Shown: positions 1-10,106 of the stretch, in pieces
Layout: every line of letters starts with the position of its first letter
Numbering within the stretch: position 1 is the first letter of the stretch
Origin: Gemella haemolysans
GTDB lineage: Bacteria; Bacillota; Bacilli; Staphylococcales; Gemellaceae
NCBI RefSeq assembly: GCF_012273215.1
Contig: NZ_CP050965.1
Coordinates: 1,038,541 to 1,102,540, forward strand
Direction of reading: 5' to 3'
DNA: 64,000 nucleotides
The notes under the pieces: generated by a model
What the model saw: the letters and a program-made list of their open reading frames with translations, nothing else
The model's database searches: none
What the model was told of the DNA's origin: nothing
Translations under genes and position numbers: made by a program

Positions 1-710
1 TTACTTTTCGCTCTATAAGTACCGATAGCTAGTACCGCTGCTGCTGAAACTAATCCTAATGTTGCAGCTCCTGCCCCCACATAGTTTTCATTAGAAAATA
101 GTATTAATCCCATCGCAACTGTTGATACAGGTGTAACGATTAAGAACGAAAATGTCATCGTTATTAAAATACACATTAACACTGGTTGTAATGTTGTAAA
201 TTCAAAAATGATCGATGCTAAAAGTTTAGTTAAACTCTTAGTATATGGTAATGTTACTAATCCTAACGCTGCTACTAATCCTCCAGTGATTGGTAAGAAA
301 ATAATTGTAACAGCTCCGAATTTATCTTTAACAAGGTTAATTGCTAAAGCTCCAATAATTGTAATTAAAATGACGTTAAATAAATCTCCCATTGGAACCC
401 CAGTCCATGCTTTTGCTTGTGCATTAAAAGTTAAAGATCCACTTGCTGCTAAGACTGTCGCTCCTAATACTGCTGACTCTAATGGTTTGAATTTTAAACT
501 TTGCCCTACAATAACTCCTACTAAAACTGGAATTGCAAATTGTAATAAATACATCGCTTGAGTTAATGTAGTGAATAATCCAGGTGCAAATAATGTTCCT
601 AAATATTTAAATAATGTACTTAGAACTGCATTTGGAATTAATCCTGCAACAACTCCTAAAGCTGTACCGTTTAAAATAATATTAAGAAAATCCCTTACTG
701 ATTTTGTCAT
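1..710 (-). CDS. PTS sugar transporter subunit IIC (PTS_EIIC_2 type), 3' end cut off by window
   Basis: Membrane permease of the PTS_EIIC_2 family, related to putative sugar phosphotransferase EIIC proteins of staphylococci and other Bacilli. The first 236 codons are visible; the frame is still open at base 1, so the C-terminus lies outside. The start at 710 has an AAAGGAGG site about 8 nt upstream. The protein begins MTKSVRDFLNIILNG and is a run of hydrophobic segments rich in Gly, Ala, Leu and Val, with short polar loops such as FNAQAKAWTGVPMGD. No EIIA or EIIB domain is seen in this part. The substrate cannot be told from sequence. Family assignment is from recalled similarity. Confidence 0.8.
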   Translation of the reverse strand, partial: MTKSVRDFLNIILNGTALGVVAGLIPNAVLSTLFKYLGTLFAPGLFTTLTQAMYLLQFAIPVLVGVIVGQSLKFKPLESAVLGATVLAASGSLTFNAQAKAWTGVPMGDLFNVILITIIGALAINLVKDKFGAVTIIFLPITGGLVAALGLVTLPYTKSLTKLLASIIFEFTTLQPVLMCILITMTFSFLIVTPVSTVAMGLILFSNENYVGAGAATLGLVSAAAVLAIGTYRAKS

Positions 711-750
711 ATACATCCTCCTTTGTTTGTTTTTAATGAATATAATAAAT

Positions 751-779
751 ATAATAATATAAAATCAAACAAAAGTAAA
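751..779 (-). promoter_or_regulatory. Promoter of the PTS EIIC gene
   Basis: Read on the minus strand: TTTACT (779-774), a 17-base spacer and TATTAT (756-751), about 40 bases before the EIIC start. A TGTATACGCTTTACA sequence lies further upstream (near 820-836). It loosely resembles a catabolite-response element but departs from the consensus, so I do not call it one. Confidence 0.45.
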
Positions 780-840
780 GAATTTTTTGAAAATTTATCT
801 ATTTTTTCTTTATTTTATTATGTAAAGCGTATACAAATTA

Positions 841-888
841 AAAAGCAGCTAACATCATTAGGTATAAAATGATATTTAGCTACTTTTA
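841..888 (-). terminator. Rho-independent terminator of mnmG-rsmG
   Basis: Inverted repeat AAAGCAGCTAA / TTAGCTACTTTT with an inner ATCATT/AATGAT pairing, followed on the minus strand by a T run. It lies 30 bases past the rsmG stop. Confidence 0.7.
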
Positions 889-917
889 TAATACTTTTAT
901 TTCATCACAAAATTACA

Positions 918-1631
918 CTATAATAATGGTTTTTTATTCGGTGTACCTGCTTTTCTAGGATATTTGTTAGGTGTCTCTTTAGCTTTTCTTATTTCTAAAA
1001 TATGACGCTCCTCACCTTCAATATCAAATTCTAAATCTTGTTCTAACTTTCCACCTAGAAGTTTTATTGCATTAATCGCTTCTTTCGTCTCTTCTTCCGC
1101 TTTTTGTGCTTTTAAACTTAAGAAATATCCACCTTTTTTTACTAACGGTAAACACAATTCAGCTAATACATTTAATCTTGCTACCGCTCTAGCAGTTACG
1201 ATTTCAAAACTTTCTCTGTAGTCTTTATTTTGTCCAAATTCTTCTGCCCTAGCATGAACAAAATTACAATCACTAAGTCCTAGTTCATCTTTTACTAAAT
1301 TTAAGAACTTAATTCTCTTGTTTAACGAATCAACAATCGTAACTTTTAAATTTGGATATAATATTTTCAATGGGATTGAAGGAAATCCTGCTCCACTTCC
1401 CACATCACAAATACTTTCAATATTAGAATAATCTTTATAGAAAGCTAGTGAAATTGAATCAAAAAAGTGTTTTGTATAAAATTCATCTTCTTCGGTAATA
1501 GCAGTAAGATTTATCTTCTGATTCCATTCAACTACTAAATCATAATATTTACTATACTGCTCTTTTTGAAGCTCTGATAATTCTATTCCTACCTTTTCTT
1601 TTACTGCAGCATAAAACTGTTCTTTATTCAT
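918..1631 (-). CDS. rsmG: 16S rRNA (guanine-527-N7) methyltransferase RsmG
   Basis: Methylates N7 of G527 in 16S rRNA using S-adenosylmethionine. The 237-residue length is usual. The family core is visible: [19 protein letters not shown] near residue 40, then the SAM-binding motif [15 protein letters not shown] near residue 77, and [22 protein letters not shown] further on. The start overlaps the end of mnmG by 8 bases, so the two are probably cotranscribed and translationally coupled, as in many bacteria. The lysine/proline-rich C-terminal tail (residues 220-237) is an extension beyond the conserved fold. Confidence 0.95.
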   Translation of the reverse strand: MNKEQFYAAVKEKVGIELSELQKEQYSKYYDLVVEWNQKINLTAITEEDEFYTKHFFDSISLAFYKDYSNIESICDVGSGAGFPSIPLKILYPNLKVTIVDSLNKRIKFLNLVKDELGLSDCNFVHARAEEFGQNKDYRESFEIVTARAVARLNVLAELCLPLVKKGGYFLSLKAQKAEEETKEAINAIKLLGGKLEQDLEFDIEGEERHILEIRKAKETPNKYPRKAGTPNKKPLL

Positions 1632-3507
1632 TGTTTGTTCCTCTACGTTGTTCTAAATATACTAATAAAATAGAAATATCCGCTGGATTAACTCCTGAGA
1701 TACGAGATGCTTGACCAATAGTTAATGGTAATACTTTTTTTAGTTTTTCCCTTGCTTCTAAAGCTAAACTTGGTACTTCATCATAATTCAGATCTGTAGG
1801 TATTTTCATCTCATTCATCTTCTTAAGTTTTTCTACTTGTTGAAGAGATTTTTTAATATAACCTTCGTATTTAACTTCGATTTCAACTTGCTCTACTACA
1901 TCTTTAGGAAGAACTGTATCATCATTAGCTAAATATAGAACATTTGCATGGCTTAATTCTGGGCGTCTTAGCATATCAATCGCCAAAATACCGTCACGAA
2001 TTTCCGCACTATTTAATTCTGCTAGTTTTTCTAGAGTAGCAGCTGTTGGAGTTATTCTGAAAGTTTTAAGTCTTTCAATTTCGTCAGCAACCATCTTACG
2101 TTTTTCACAGAATTTATTATATCTCTCTTTAGTTACTAAACCGTAGTTATAAGCTTTTTCAGTTAAACGCATATCAGCATTGTCATGACGTAATAATAAT
2201 CTATGTTCTGCTCTTGAAGTTAAAAGTCTATATGGCTCATTTGTTCCTTTTGTTACTAGGTCATCAATAAGAACTCCAATATATGCTTCATCACGACCTA
2301 GAATCATCGGCTCTTCACCAAGCACTTTACAAGCGGCGTTTATTCCAGCCATAATACCTTGACCTGCTGCTTCTTCATAACCACTCGTACCATTAATTTG
2401 ACCCGCAGTAAATAACCCGTCAATTAATTTTGTTTCCAATGTTGGCCATAGTGTTGTTGGATTTACTGCATCGTATTCAATCGCATACCCATTACGCATA
2501 ATTACTGCATTTTCAAGACCAGCAATACTATGTACCATGTCACGTTGAACATCATCTGGTAACGAAGTAGACAGACCTTGTACATATATTTCTTTCGTAT
2601 TTCTACCTTCTGGTTCTAAGAAAAGTTGATGTCTTTCCTTATCGTTAAAACGAACATATTTGTCTTCAATACTTGGACAATATCTTGGTCCTGTTCCTTT
2701 AATCACTCCAGAATACATAGCTGAACGTCCTAAGTTCTTATCGATAATTTCATGTGTTGTTGAATTTGTATAAGTTAACCAACATGGTACTTGATCTTTA
2801 ACAAATTCTTTAGTTTCATAACTAAATGCATGTTCTTCTTCATCACCTGGTTGAATTGCTGTTTTAGAAAAATCTACACTATCCGCATTAACCCTTGGTG
2901 GTGTCCCAGTTTTAAACCTAACTAAGTCAAATCCTAATTCTTCTAATTGTTTCGCAAGATCGATAGATGGCATTTGATGATTTGGTCCAGAAGAATATTT
3001 AATATCTCCAATTACAATTTCACCACGTAAATATGTACCTGTAGTTATAATAATTGTTTTTGCTTTATACGCTGTTCCAAGCATAGTTCTTAATCCAACT
3101 ACTTTATTATCTTCAATAATAAGTTCACGTACCATTGCTTGCTCAATATCTAAATTTGGAGTATCTTCTAAAATTCTCTTCATCTCTAATTGATACTCAA
3201 CTTTATCAGATTGCATTCTTAGTGCACGAACTGCTGGCCCTTTTGCTGTATTTAACATTTTACTTTGAATATTAGTCTTATCAGCTACTCGTCCCATTAG
3301 ACCACCAAGTGCATCTACTTCACGTACAACAATTCCTTTTGCCGGTCCACCCACACTCGGATTACACGGCATAAACCCAATAGTATCTAAATTAATTGTA
3401 ATCATTAGAGTTTTAACACCTTTTCTACTTGAAGCATGTGCTGCCTCAATTCCGGCATGTCCTCCTCCAATTACAATAACATCATATTCTTTTAAAAATT
3501 CAGTCAT
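1624..3507 (-). CDS. mnmG: tRNA uridine-5-carboxymethylaminomethyl modification enzyme MnmG
   Basis: FAD-binding subunit of the MnmE-MnmG complex that modifies U34 of several tRNAs. I place the start at 3507 ([10 protein letters not shown]), because a GGAGG site lies 6 bases upstream; a longer frame to 3555 has no such site. The 627-residue length is normal. The Rossmann motif [14 protein letters not shown] is at residues 10-23, [12 protein letters not shown] follows near 47, and the GIDA signature [11 protein letters not shown] is in the middle. The C-terminal helical domain ends [18 protein letters not shown]. Its partner mnmE is not in the window. First gene of an operon with rsmG. Confidence 0.96.
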   Translation of the reverse strand: MTEFLKEYDVIVIGGGHAGIEAAHASSRKGVKTLMITINLDTIGFMPCNPSVGGPAKGIVVREVDALGGLMGRVADKTNIQSKMLNTAKGPAVRALRMQSDKVEYQLEMKRILEDTPNLDIEQAMVRELIIEDNKVVGLRTMLGTAYKAKTIIITTGTYLRGEIVIGDIKYSSGPNHQMPSIDLAKQLEELGFDLVRFKTGTPPRVNADSVDFSKTAIQPGDEEEHAFSYETKEFVKDQVPCWLTYTNSTTHEIIDKNLGRSAMYSGVIKGTGPRYCPSIEDKYVRFNDKERHQLFLEPEGRNTKEIYVQGLSTSLPDDVQRDMVHSIAGLENAVIMRNGYAIEYDAVNPTTLWPTLETKLIDGLFTAGQINGTSGYEEAAGQGIMAGINAACKVLGEEPMILGRDEAYIGVLIDDLVTKGTNEPYRLLTSRAEHRLLLRHDNADMRLTEKAYNYGLVTKERYNKFCEKRKMVADEIERLKTFRITPTAATLEKLAELNSAEIRDGILAIDMLRRPELSHANVLYLANDDTVLPKDVVEQVEIEVKYEGYIKKSLQQVEKLKKMNEMKIPTDLNYDEVPSLALEAREKLKKVLPLTIGQASRISGVNPADISILLVYLEQRRGTNNE

Positions 3508-3641
3508 AGTACCTCCATATATTTTAACGTAATTGCAAAATAATGCTTTGACCAAAATTTTGATATATTACTAAATTTTTACCTTTATAATATTATCATA
3601 TCGAGAAGAAAAACACTAATAATATACCTATGTTCATAAAA

Positions 3642-3669
3642 AAATCGTAGCACTTTCGTACTACGATTT
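3642..3669 (-). terminator. Terminator of tcyP
   Basis: Perfect 9-bp stem AAATCGTAG / CTACGATTT with a 10-base loop, followed on the minus strand by TTTTTT. It directly follows the tcyP stop. Confidence 0.85.
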
Positions 3670-3676
3670 AAATTAT

Positions 3677-5077
3677 TTATTCTGTTACTTTATCAAACTC
3701 ATAAAATTTATCTTTATTAAATAAACCTAAGTGTTTATCAACCATTATTGAGTTTGTCATACCACCACTAACATTTAAGCAAGTACGTCCCATATCTAAA
3801 ATTGGGTCAACTGCTAAAATTGGGTTAATTTGATTGAATAATGCTCCAAAACCTACTCCGTTAACTGAAACTGAGGCAGCTGTAATTGCTGTACCAGGAA
3901 CCCCTGCGATACCTACAGAACCTAATGTTACTACAATAACAGTCATAATAAATAATGTTGCATCAATTGTTATTCCATTTGCATTAGCTAAAAATACTAC
4001 TAACATTGTTGGATAAATACCAGCACATCCTTGCATTCCCGCTGTAGAAGAGAACGAAGCAACAAAGTTTGCTGTTGACTGATTAACTCCCATTTCTTTA
4101 GTTAAAGTATTAATAGTTAAAGGTAATGTACCCGCACTTGAACGTGAAGTAAATGCTAAAACTAATGGCTTACTTGCTTTTTTAAAATATGTAACAGGTG
4201 AAACACCATGTAGTAATAAGAATAATCCTTGAATTACAAATTGAATTACTACTGCTACATATAATAATCCGATAAATAATAATACATCTTTAATTGATTT
4301 TAATCCTCTTTGTGCAATTGTGTTAGCTAGTAACGGAATTACAGCATAAGGTAATAATCTAATTATTAGTACTGTCATTCGAGATACAATAGCATGTAAA
4401 TTAGCAATATAGTCTATGAAAGTTTTTACTTTACTTTCATCTTTATTTTGAATATATCTTGCAGCTAGTCCGATAAACATCGCAAAAATTACTACACCAA
4501 TTACATTAAAGTCAACCATTGCTTTAATAGGATTTGAAGGAATTAATTCTCGAATAATTGTAACAACATTTTTTACTTCTTTAATTTTACTATCCCCATT
4601 ACCTAAAACAATAGAACTACTTCCAAGTTTAAATACTGCAGAAACTACAAAACCAACTATAGAGCTTATTGCAACCATTCCTAATGTAATAATCAGTGTT
4701 AATCTTGTTAATTTTTTAACATCAGTATTAGCATTAATATTTACAATTACATTGATAATTGAAACTAATACTAATGGTACGATTAACATTTTAATTAAAT
4801 CAATAAATCCATTCCCAAATAATGAATACCATGTAGTTGTTTCAGCAACATATTTAATCTTCATCGGTTCATCACTAAATCCTGAATATGCTTGTATACC
4901 AATCCCTAGAAGTAAACCTATTGCTGTTGATAATAACGTTCTTTTTGAAGAACTAACTCTTTTTTTTGCTAAATAATACATTAAGTAAAATAACGCAAAA
5001 AGTACTACTAAAAATAATAATGTTTCTTTTGTAGAAATCATAATAAATTTCTCAAAAAATGTAAATTTGTTTTCCAT
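3677..5077 (-). CDS. tcyP: L-cystine uptake symporter TcyP (dicarboxylate/amino acid:cation symporter family)
   Basis: Sodium-coupled importer of the DAACS family. The TcyP-type N-terminus (hydrophobic helix, then a KKRVSSSKRTLLSTAIGLLLGIGIQ stretch broken into helices) and IDLIKMLIVPLVLVSIINVIV near residue 95 point to cystine transport. The conserved core motifs are TSRSSAGTLPLTINTL around residue 310 and GIAGVPGTAITAASV around residue 390. Its 466 residues fit the family. GGAGG sits 7 bases before the ATG. Upstream lies an unusual structured leader with a possible short peptide frame, described separately. Substrate is inferred from family resemblance. Confidence 0.88.
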   Translation of the reverse strand: MENKFTFFEKFIMISTKETLLFLVVLFALFYLMYYLAKKRVSSSKRTLLSTAIGLLLGIGIQAYSGFSDEPMKIKYVAETTTWYSLFGNGFIDLIKMLIVPLVLVSIINVIVNINANTDVKKLTRLTLIITLGMVAISSIVGFVVSAVFKLGSSSIVLGNGDSKIKEVKNVVTIIRELIPSNPIKAMVDFNVIGVVIFAMFIGLAARYIQNKDESKVKTFIDYIANLHAIVSRMTVLIIRLLPYAVIPLLANTIAQRGLKSIKDVLLFIGLLYVAVVIQFVIQGLFLLLHGVSPVTYFKKASKPLVLAFTSRSSAGTLPLTINTLTKEMGVNQSTANFVASFSSTAGMQGCAGIYPTMLVVFLANANGITIDATLFIMTVIVVTLGSVGIAGVPGTAITAASVSVNGVGFGALFNQINPILAVDPILDMGRTCLNVSGGMTNSIMVDKHLGLFNKDKFYEFDKVTE

Positions 5078-5091
5078 TTTCTATCCTCCAA

Positions 5092-5107
5092 ATGAGTTTT
5101 TACTCAT
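5092..5107 (-). promoter_or_regulatory. Hairpin immediately before the tcyP ribosome site
   Basis: ATGAGT / ACTCAT with a four-base loop ends two bases before the GGAGG site of tcyP. It may affect ribosome access; this is inference. A second perfect repeat, GTAAAATTT / AAATTTTAC (5123-5147), and a third with one bulge (5148-5168) lie just upstream. Confidence 0.4.
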
Positions 5108-5136
5108 CTTCTTTTTTATTTTGTAAAATTTTAATC

Positions 5137-5190
5137 TTAAATTTTACTCCATCTACAGATAGAATGGAAAAGATAATGACCTTTTTCCAT
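5137..5190 (-). CDS. Possible 17-residue leader peptide upstream of tcyP
   Basis: A short frame reading MEKGHYLFHSICRWSKI. It is preceded by a good GGAGG site (5197-5201) 6 bases before the ATG, and by a promoter-like pair close upstream. It contains one cysteine. The frame overlaps one hairpin and ends at the next. The layout of promoter, short frame, hairpins and cystine transporter resembles an attenuator or leader-peptide control, but no T-run terminator is seen. Such a short frame with a good ribosome site can also occur by chance. No homologue is recalled. Confidence 0.3.
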   Translation of the reverse strand: MEKGHYLFHSICRWSKI

Positions 5191-5221
5191 ATTGTACCTC
5201 CGTAATGTAAAAGATATTTAA

Positions 5222-5250
5222 ATTAAACTACAATTTTCAGAAATTTTCAA
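5222..5250 (-). promoter_or_regulatory. Promoter of tcyP and its leader
   Basis: Minus strand TTGAAA (5250-5245), 17-base spacer, TTTAAT (5227-5222). Transcription would begin roughly 20 bases before the leader ribosome site, giving a tcyP leader of about 140 bases. Confidence 0.4.
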
Positions 5251-5290
5251 TAGTTTTGCTCAAAAAAATATATTTTATAAATTCTTTTTA

Positions 5291-5319
5291 TTTACTTAAT
5301 ATTTTTAATAAGTTATAAT
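5291..5319 (+). promoter_or_regulatory. Promoter of the flavodoxin gene
   Basis: TTTACT (5291-5296), 17-base spacer, TATAAT (5314-5319), about 45 bases before the flavodoxin start. Confidence 0.6.
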
Positions 5320-5364
5320 AATGATTAGTTATTATTTATATATTAATAGAATGGAGGGATTTTT

Positions 5365-5811
5365 TTGAGTATTAAATTAGTTTACGCAAGTTTAACAGGT
5401 AATACTGAAATGTTATCTGATTTAATAATAGAAAAATTCGAAGAAGAAAAAGGTCTAGAAATAGAAAAACTATTTATCGAAGACATGGAAGATTTTGATT
5501 TTCTAGATGATGCAGATGCTTTTATCGTTGCAAGTTATACATATGGTGAAGGTGAACTTCCTGAAGAAATGGAAGAATTTTACGAAGCATTAGCAGATAA
5601 AAACTATGAAGGAAAAATCTACGGGGTTATTGGAACTGGTGATACTATCTACGATGAGTACTGTGTTTGTGTAGATCAATTCGATGAGCAAATCGCTAAA
5701 ACTGGTGCTACTAATCCAACTGAAAATCTTAAAATTGAAATTGAAGCAGATACTGATGAAGATTTCGAAAACATTGATAAATTTATTGAAGCATTCGCTA
5801 GCGCTCTATAA
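5365..5811 (+). CDS. Flavodoxin
   Basis: Short-chain FMN electron carrier of 148 residues. The phosphate-binding loop SLTGNTEML is at residues 9-17. The FMN-stacking loops are recognisable as ASYTYGEGELPEEM near residue 57 and GTGDTIYDEYC near residue 91. The protein is very acidic, as flavodoxins are. Translation starts at TTG, supported by a GGAGGG site 8 bases upstream and by the flavodoxin fold beginning directly after it (MSIKLVYASLTGN). It is monocistronic, with its own promoter and terminator. The redox partner is unknown. Confidence 0.93.
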   Translation: MSIKLVYASLTGNTEMLSDLIIEKFEEEKGLEIEKLFIEDMEDFDFLDDADAFIVASYTYGEGELPEEMEEFYEALADKNYEGKIYGVIGTGDTIYDEYCVCVDQFDEQIAKTGATNPTENLKIEIEADTDEDFENIDKFIEAFASAL

Positions 5812-5821
5812 TAAAAAAAAC

Positions 5822-5841
5822 GGTTATGATAAATCATAACC
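5822..5841. terminator. Bidirectional terminator between flavodoxin and Rrf2 gene
   Basis: Perfect 9-bp stem GGTTATGAT / ATCATAACC with a two-base gap, flanked by an A run on the left and a T run on the right. It can end both converging transcripts. Confidence 0.85.
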
Positions 5842-5851
5842 ATTTTTTTAT

Positions 5852-6355
5852 TTATCCTTTAAAGAAAACATTAACCCTTTCAAATTCGTCTTCCCAATTA
5901 TTCCAATCTAATCTTATCTTAGAATTTTCTTCAAGAATATCCTCAACTAAATTTTCGATTGTAATTTCTTCTAATGAAGCTTTAATCGCTTTATTCACAG
6001 TATTAACCTTTTTCAAGTATTTACTATAACGTTTATCTACCGCTAAAGCACCTTCAAAAATTTTTGAAACATAGTCTGTTTTTAGTGCAAAAATTTCTAC
6101 TTCGTCATTTAGCGCTACATATATATCATATAAAGTAACTTTTTTATTTGACTTGTATTTATATCCCCCGCCAATACCAGTGTTAGCTTTTACTAGATCA
6201 TTGACAACCAATTTTCTCATAATTTTTTTCAGATATGTTGGAGAAATATTTAAACGCTGGCTTATTTCCTTAGAATTCAAGAAAACATGTCTATCTTGAA
6301 GGTATAACATAACCATTATACAGATTGCTTGTTCAGTACTCTTTGTTAAATGCAT
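5852..6355 (-). CDS. Rrf2-family transcriptional regulator
   Basis: Winged-helix DNA-binding protein of 167 residues. The Rrf2 pattern is clear: MHLTKSTEQAICIMVMLYL, then SKEISQRLNISPTYLKKIMRKL as the recognition helix and GGGYKYKSNKKVTLYDIYVAL as the wing and linker. The iron-sulfur cysteine cluster of IscR, NsrR or RsrR is absent; the only cysteine is near residue 12. So it is a non-cluster Rrf2 protein of unknown signal, similar in type to CymR/YwnA-like members. No target operator was identified. It converges on the flavodoxin gene. Confidence 0.88.
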   Translation of the reverse strand: MHLTKSTEQAICIMVMLYLQDRHVFLNSKEISQRLNISPTYLKKIMRKLVVNDLVKANTGIGGGYKYKSNKKVTLYDIYVALNDEVEIFALKTDYVSKIFEGALAVDKRYSKYLKKVNTVNKAIKASLEEITIENLVEDILEENSKIRLDWNNWEDEFERVNVFFKG

Positions 6356-6432
6356 AAACTCAACCTCTTTTCTTTTTAATATAACTCTACTTACATCCTT
6401 ATTTTATGATATATTTTTATAATTGTCAAATG

Positions 6433-7560
6433 TTATCTTAATTTTTCTCCCCAGTATTGATAATAGGTACATTCAATGGAACCATTAAAAAGTTTTCTTC
6501 TTTTTGTTGCTTTTTTTCCATATAAATGTTCAAACATTTTATGAGATGTTAATAAATAAAGTGACCAATGTTTCTTATTTTTAAGCTCAGTTCCTAAAAA
6601 CTTATACATTGCTTCTACTTCTTTTTTCTCACCAAGACGTTCACCATAAGGTGGGTTTGCAATTACACATCCAGTTTCTTTTTTTGCCACAAAGTCAAAT
6701 ACCGACATTTGTTTGAACTTAATTACTCCTGCAAGTCCAATTTCCTCAGCATTATTTTCAGCCGTCGCAATCATTTTAGGATCAATATCAGAACCATATA
6801 GTTCTAATTCTTTATCATAATCAATAAGATCTTCTGCCTTATTTCTTTCTTCATCTACAAGACTTTTTGGCATCCATGGCCACTTTTCAAAGTCAAAGTT
6901 TCTATTAATACCAGGAGCCATATTTTGAGCTGCCATAGCCGCTTCTATTAATAATGTTCCAGATCCACAGAACAAGTCATATAATGGTGTTTCACCTTTC
7001 CAGTTAGTTAATTTAACCATTGCTGCTGCTAGTGTTTCTTTTAACGGTGCAGTACCTTGTTTAGCACGGTATCCACGTTTATGAAGTCCATCTCCTGAAG
7101 TATCTAGTAGGATAGTTGCAATATCATTCAACATAATTATCTCTAATCTATATCTAGCACCAGTTTCTGTTAACCATCCTGTAACTCCATAACTCTTTTT
7201 CATTTTTTCTACAATTGCTTTTTTTACAATAGACTGACAGTCAGAAACACTAAATAATATAGACTTATGACTACGTCCATCTACAGGGAACTTAGCATCT
7301 ACTGGAAGATATTTATCCCATTCGATTGCTTTAGTTTTTTCAAATAATTCCTCAAAAGTATACGCTGGAAATTGTGCTACAACGATTTTTACCCTGTCAG
7401 CACATCTTAACCATAGATTTGAACGAACTATCGCTCTTTTATCTCCAGAATAATAAACTCTTCCATTTTCTACTTTTGTCTCATAACCTAACTCTTGAAC
7501 TTCTTTAGCTACTATTGCTTCAATTCCCATTGGGGTTGTTGCTACTAAATTAAATTTCAT
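6433..7560 (-). CDS. ypsC: THUMP-domain 23S rRNA (guanine-N2) methyltransferase (RlmL/YpsC type)
   Basis: SAM-dependent RNA methyltransferase of 375 residues. An N-terminal ferredoxin-like/THUMP region (residues 1-150) is followed by the catalytic domain with LYDLFCGSGTLLIEAAMAA near residue 190 (SAM binding) and CVIANPPYGERLG near residue 300. The NPPY motif is the target-base pocket of N-methyltransferases acting on exocyclic amines. YpsC of Bacillus also sits near rnpB. It is the last gene before rnpB on this strand. The exact rRNA position is inferred from the family. Confidence 0.9.
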   Translation of the reverse strand: MKFNLVATTPMGIEAIVAKEVQELGYETKVENGRVYYSGDKRAIVRSNLWLRCADRVKIVVAQFPAYTFEELFEKTKAIEWDKYLPVDAKFPVDGRSHKSILFSVSDCQSIVKKAIVEKMKKSYGVTGWLTETGARYRLEIIMLNDIATILLDTSGDGLHKRGYRAKQGTAPLKETLAAAMVKLTNWKGETPLYDLFCGSGTLLIEAAMAAQNMAPGINRNFDFEKWPWMPKSLVDEERNKAEDLIDYDKELELYGSDIDPKMIATAENNAEEIGLAGVIKFKQMSVFDFVAKKETGCVIANPPYGERLGEKKEVEAMYKFLGTELKNKKHWSLYLLTSHKMFEHLYGKKATKRRKLFNGSIECTYYQYWGEKLR

Positions 7561-7572
7561 CTCTTCCTCCTT

Positions 7573-7598
7573 AAAAAAAGAGGCTCCTAAGAGCCCCT
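7573..7598 (-). terminator. Terminator of rnpB
   Basis: GC-rich stem GGGGCTC / GAGCCTC followed by TTTTTTT on the minus strand, directly after the 3' end of the RNase P RNA. Confidence 0.75.
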
Positions 7599-7604
7599 AG
7601 AACT

Positions 7605-8014
<410 letters not shown>

Positions 8015-8062
8015 TTATACTACTTTATACTAAAAATATTATTTTGTAAACAATATTTTAAA

Positions 8063-8260
8063 CTATTTTTCTAAAACAGAAATTTTCCCTTCAGCAATTT
8101 CTTCTAATGCTTTACCTACTTCTTTGTGAGAAGTATATTTATCTAATTTTGCTGTTTCAGGGTTTGCAAATAATTCTCTTGCTCTTTTGCTTGCTAATGA
8201 AACTAACATATATTTTGAATTTACTTTTGATTTTAATACATCTAATTTTGGATATAACAT
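8063..8260 (-). CDS. rpoZ: DNA-directed RNA polymerase omega subunit
   Basis: Small polymerase assembly subunit of 65 residues. The family region is clear: MLYPKLDVLKSKVNSKYMLVSLASKRARELF, followed by the helix TSHKEVGKALEEIAEGKISVL. It lies 9 bases downstream of gmk, the usual gmk-rpoZ pair of Firmicutes, so they are likely one transcript. Confidence 0.95.
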   Translation of the reverse strand: MLYPKLDVLKSKVNSKYMLVSLASKRARELFANPETAKLDKYTSHKEVGKALEEIAEGKISVLEK

Positions 8261-8269
8261 CTTCTTCTC

Positions 8270-8950
<681 letters not shown>

Positions 8951-9057
8951 TTAAACTATAAACATGTATATTTAAGTTGAAAATTAATTTACTTATATTT
9001 TCTCAAAATTCTCAATTTTCTAGTATAGTTTACTTCTAATTCTTTATTTATATCTTC

Positions 9058-9384
9058 CTAAAAAGCATATCTTATTATCCCTGAAGATAATATTCCAACC
9101 ACAACAATAACGAGAAGACTTTTTGAAATAATAGCACTAACTACTGTAGGCAAAGATGCTAATAGGTTTTCATAATTGATTTGAGGAAATTCCCCAATTT
9201 TTTGTATAAATAAACTATCAAACCACAATGCTGACATTATTACAATTGGTACAAAACTAAGATACTCAATTATCGCTTTTGGTAGATCAAATTTTTTCAA
9301 TAGTACAAATGGAAGTACTCTTGATAGCCATGTTACAATTGTACATCCCAATATTGTTAAGAGAATATAACTAGTTGATAACAT
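9058..9384 (-). CDS. azlD: AzlD, small subunit of branched-chain amino acid exporter
   Basis: Membrane protein of 108 residues with about four hydrophobic segments (residues 3-30, 42-60, 69-84, 87-106). The AzlD pattern TWLSRVLPFVLLKKFDLPKAIIEYLSFVPIVIM is split over two helices. It overlaps azlC by 14 bases, which signals translational coupling. AzlC and AzlD together form a LIV-E type exporter for branched-chain or related amino acids. Confidence 0.9.
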   Translation of the reverse strand: MLSTSYILLTILGCTIVTWLSRVLPFVLLKKFDLPKAIIEYLSFVPIVIMSALWFDSLFIQKIGEFPQINYENLLASLPTVVSAIISKSLLVIVVVGILSSGIIRYAF

Positions 9385-10078
9385 TCTTTAATACCACTCC
9401 TATCGCACATCCTATTAAAGTAACTACTATTATCAATACATTACTCGGAATAAAAATCATTCCAAAATATACCAAAAATAACACGACAATAATTACAATA
9501 AACTGGACCTTTTTCTTTATAGTAAAGTCTGAAAGAACTTGTAAATATAATAATCCTATAAACATTGCTACTAAAGCAAAATCTAAACCAAGAGATTTAG
9601 GATCCTTAACTATTCCCCCTAATAATGCTCCTGCAACTGATGAAGTAAACCATGTAAAATAAGATATTAAATTTGCTGCATTAAACCATTCATAAGTAAG
9701 ATTTCCATTTGTATAGTTTTGCTTATTCATTCCTAAAGCAAAACTCTTATCTGTTAAAAAAGTACCTATTACTATATTCTTAAATACACTATAACGTTTA
9801 AAAAATGGAGCTATGGCCATACTCATTAATATCATCCTCGAATTAATTAGAAATGTTGCTAGAACGATTGAAAGTATAGGAGCACCGCTTGAGAGCATAC
9901 TCACTGTAATAAATTGAGCTCCTCCTGCATAAATAAATAATGACATTGCTCCTACAAAGAAAGGACTAATCCCCACTGAACTAGCTATAATTCCAAATGC
10001 CAAACCTATACCTATATATCCAAATACGGTTGGTAATGTATCTTTTATAGCTGTTTTTACATCTAATTTATCATCCAT
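9371..10078 (-). CDS. azlC: AzlC, large subunit of branched-chain amino acid exporter
   Basis: Integral membrane protein of 235 residues. Family features seen: TLPTVFGYIGIGLAFGIIASSVG at the N-terminus, SLFIYAGGAQFITVSMLSSG near residue 45, INSRMILMSMAIAPFFK near residue 78, and the FLTDKSFALG loop near residue 105. Several helices follow. The partner azlD starts inside its last codons. The pair has no adjacent Lrp-type regulator here, unlike azlB in Bacillus. Confidence 0.92.
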   Translation of the reverse strand: MDDKLDVKTAIKDTLPTVFGYIGIGLAFGIIASSVGISPFFVGAMSLFIYAGGAQFITVSMLSSGAPILSIVLATFLINSRMILMSMAIAPFFKRYSVFKNIVIGTFLTDKSFALGMNKQNYTNGNLTYEWFNAANLISYFTWFTSSVAGALLGGIVKDPKSLGLDFALVAMFIGLLYLQVLSDFTIKKKVQFIVIIVVLFLVYFGMIFIPSNVLIIVVTLIGCAIGVVLKNVIN

Positions 10079-10106
10079 ATACTCACCTTCCTTTGATGTT
10101 TAATAT

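Noticed and set aside
820-836. Catabolite-response element upstream of the PTS gene
   Set aside because: TGTAAAGCGTATACA deviates from the cre consensus by an extra base and several mismatches; left as a remark only.
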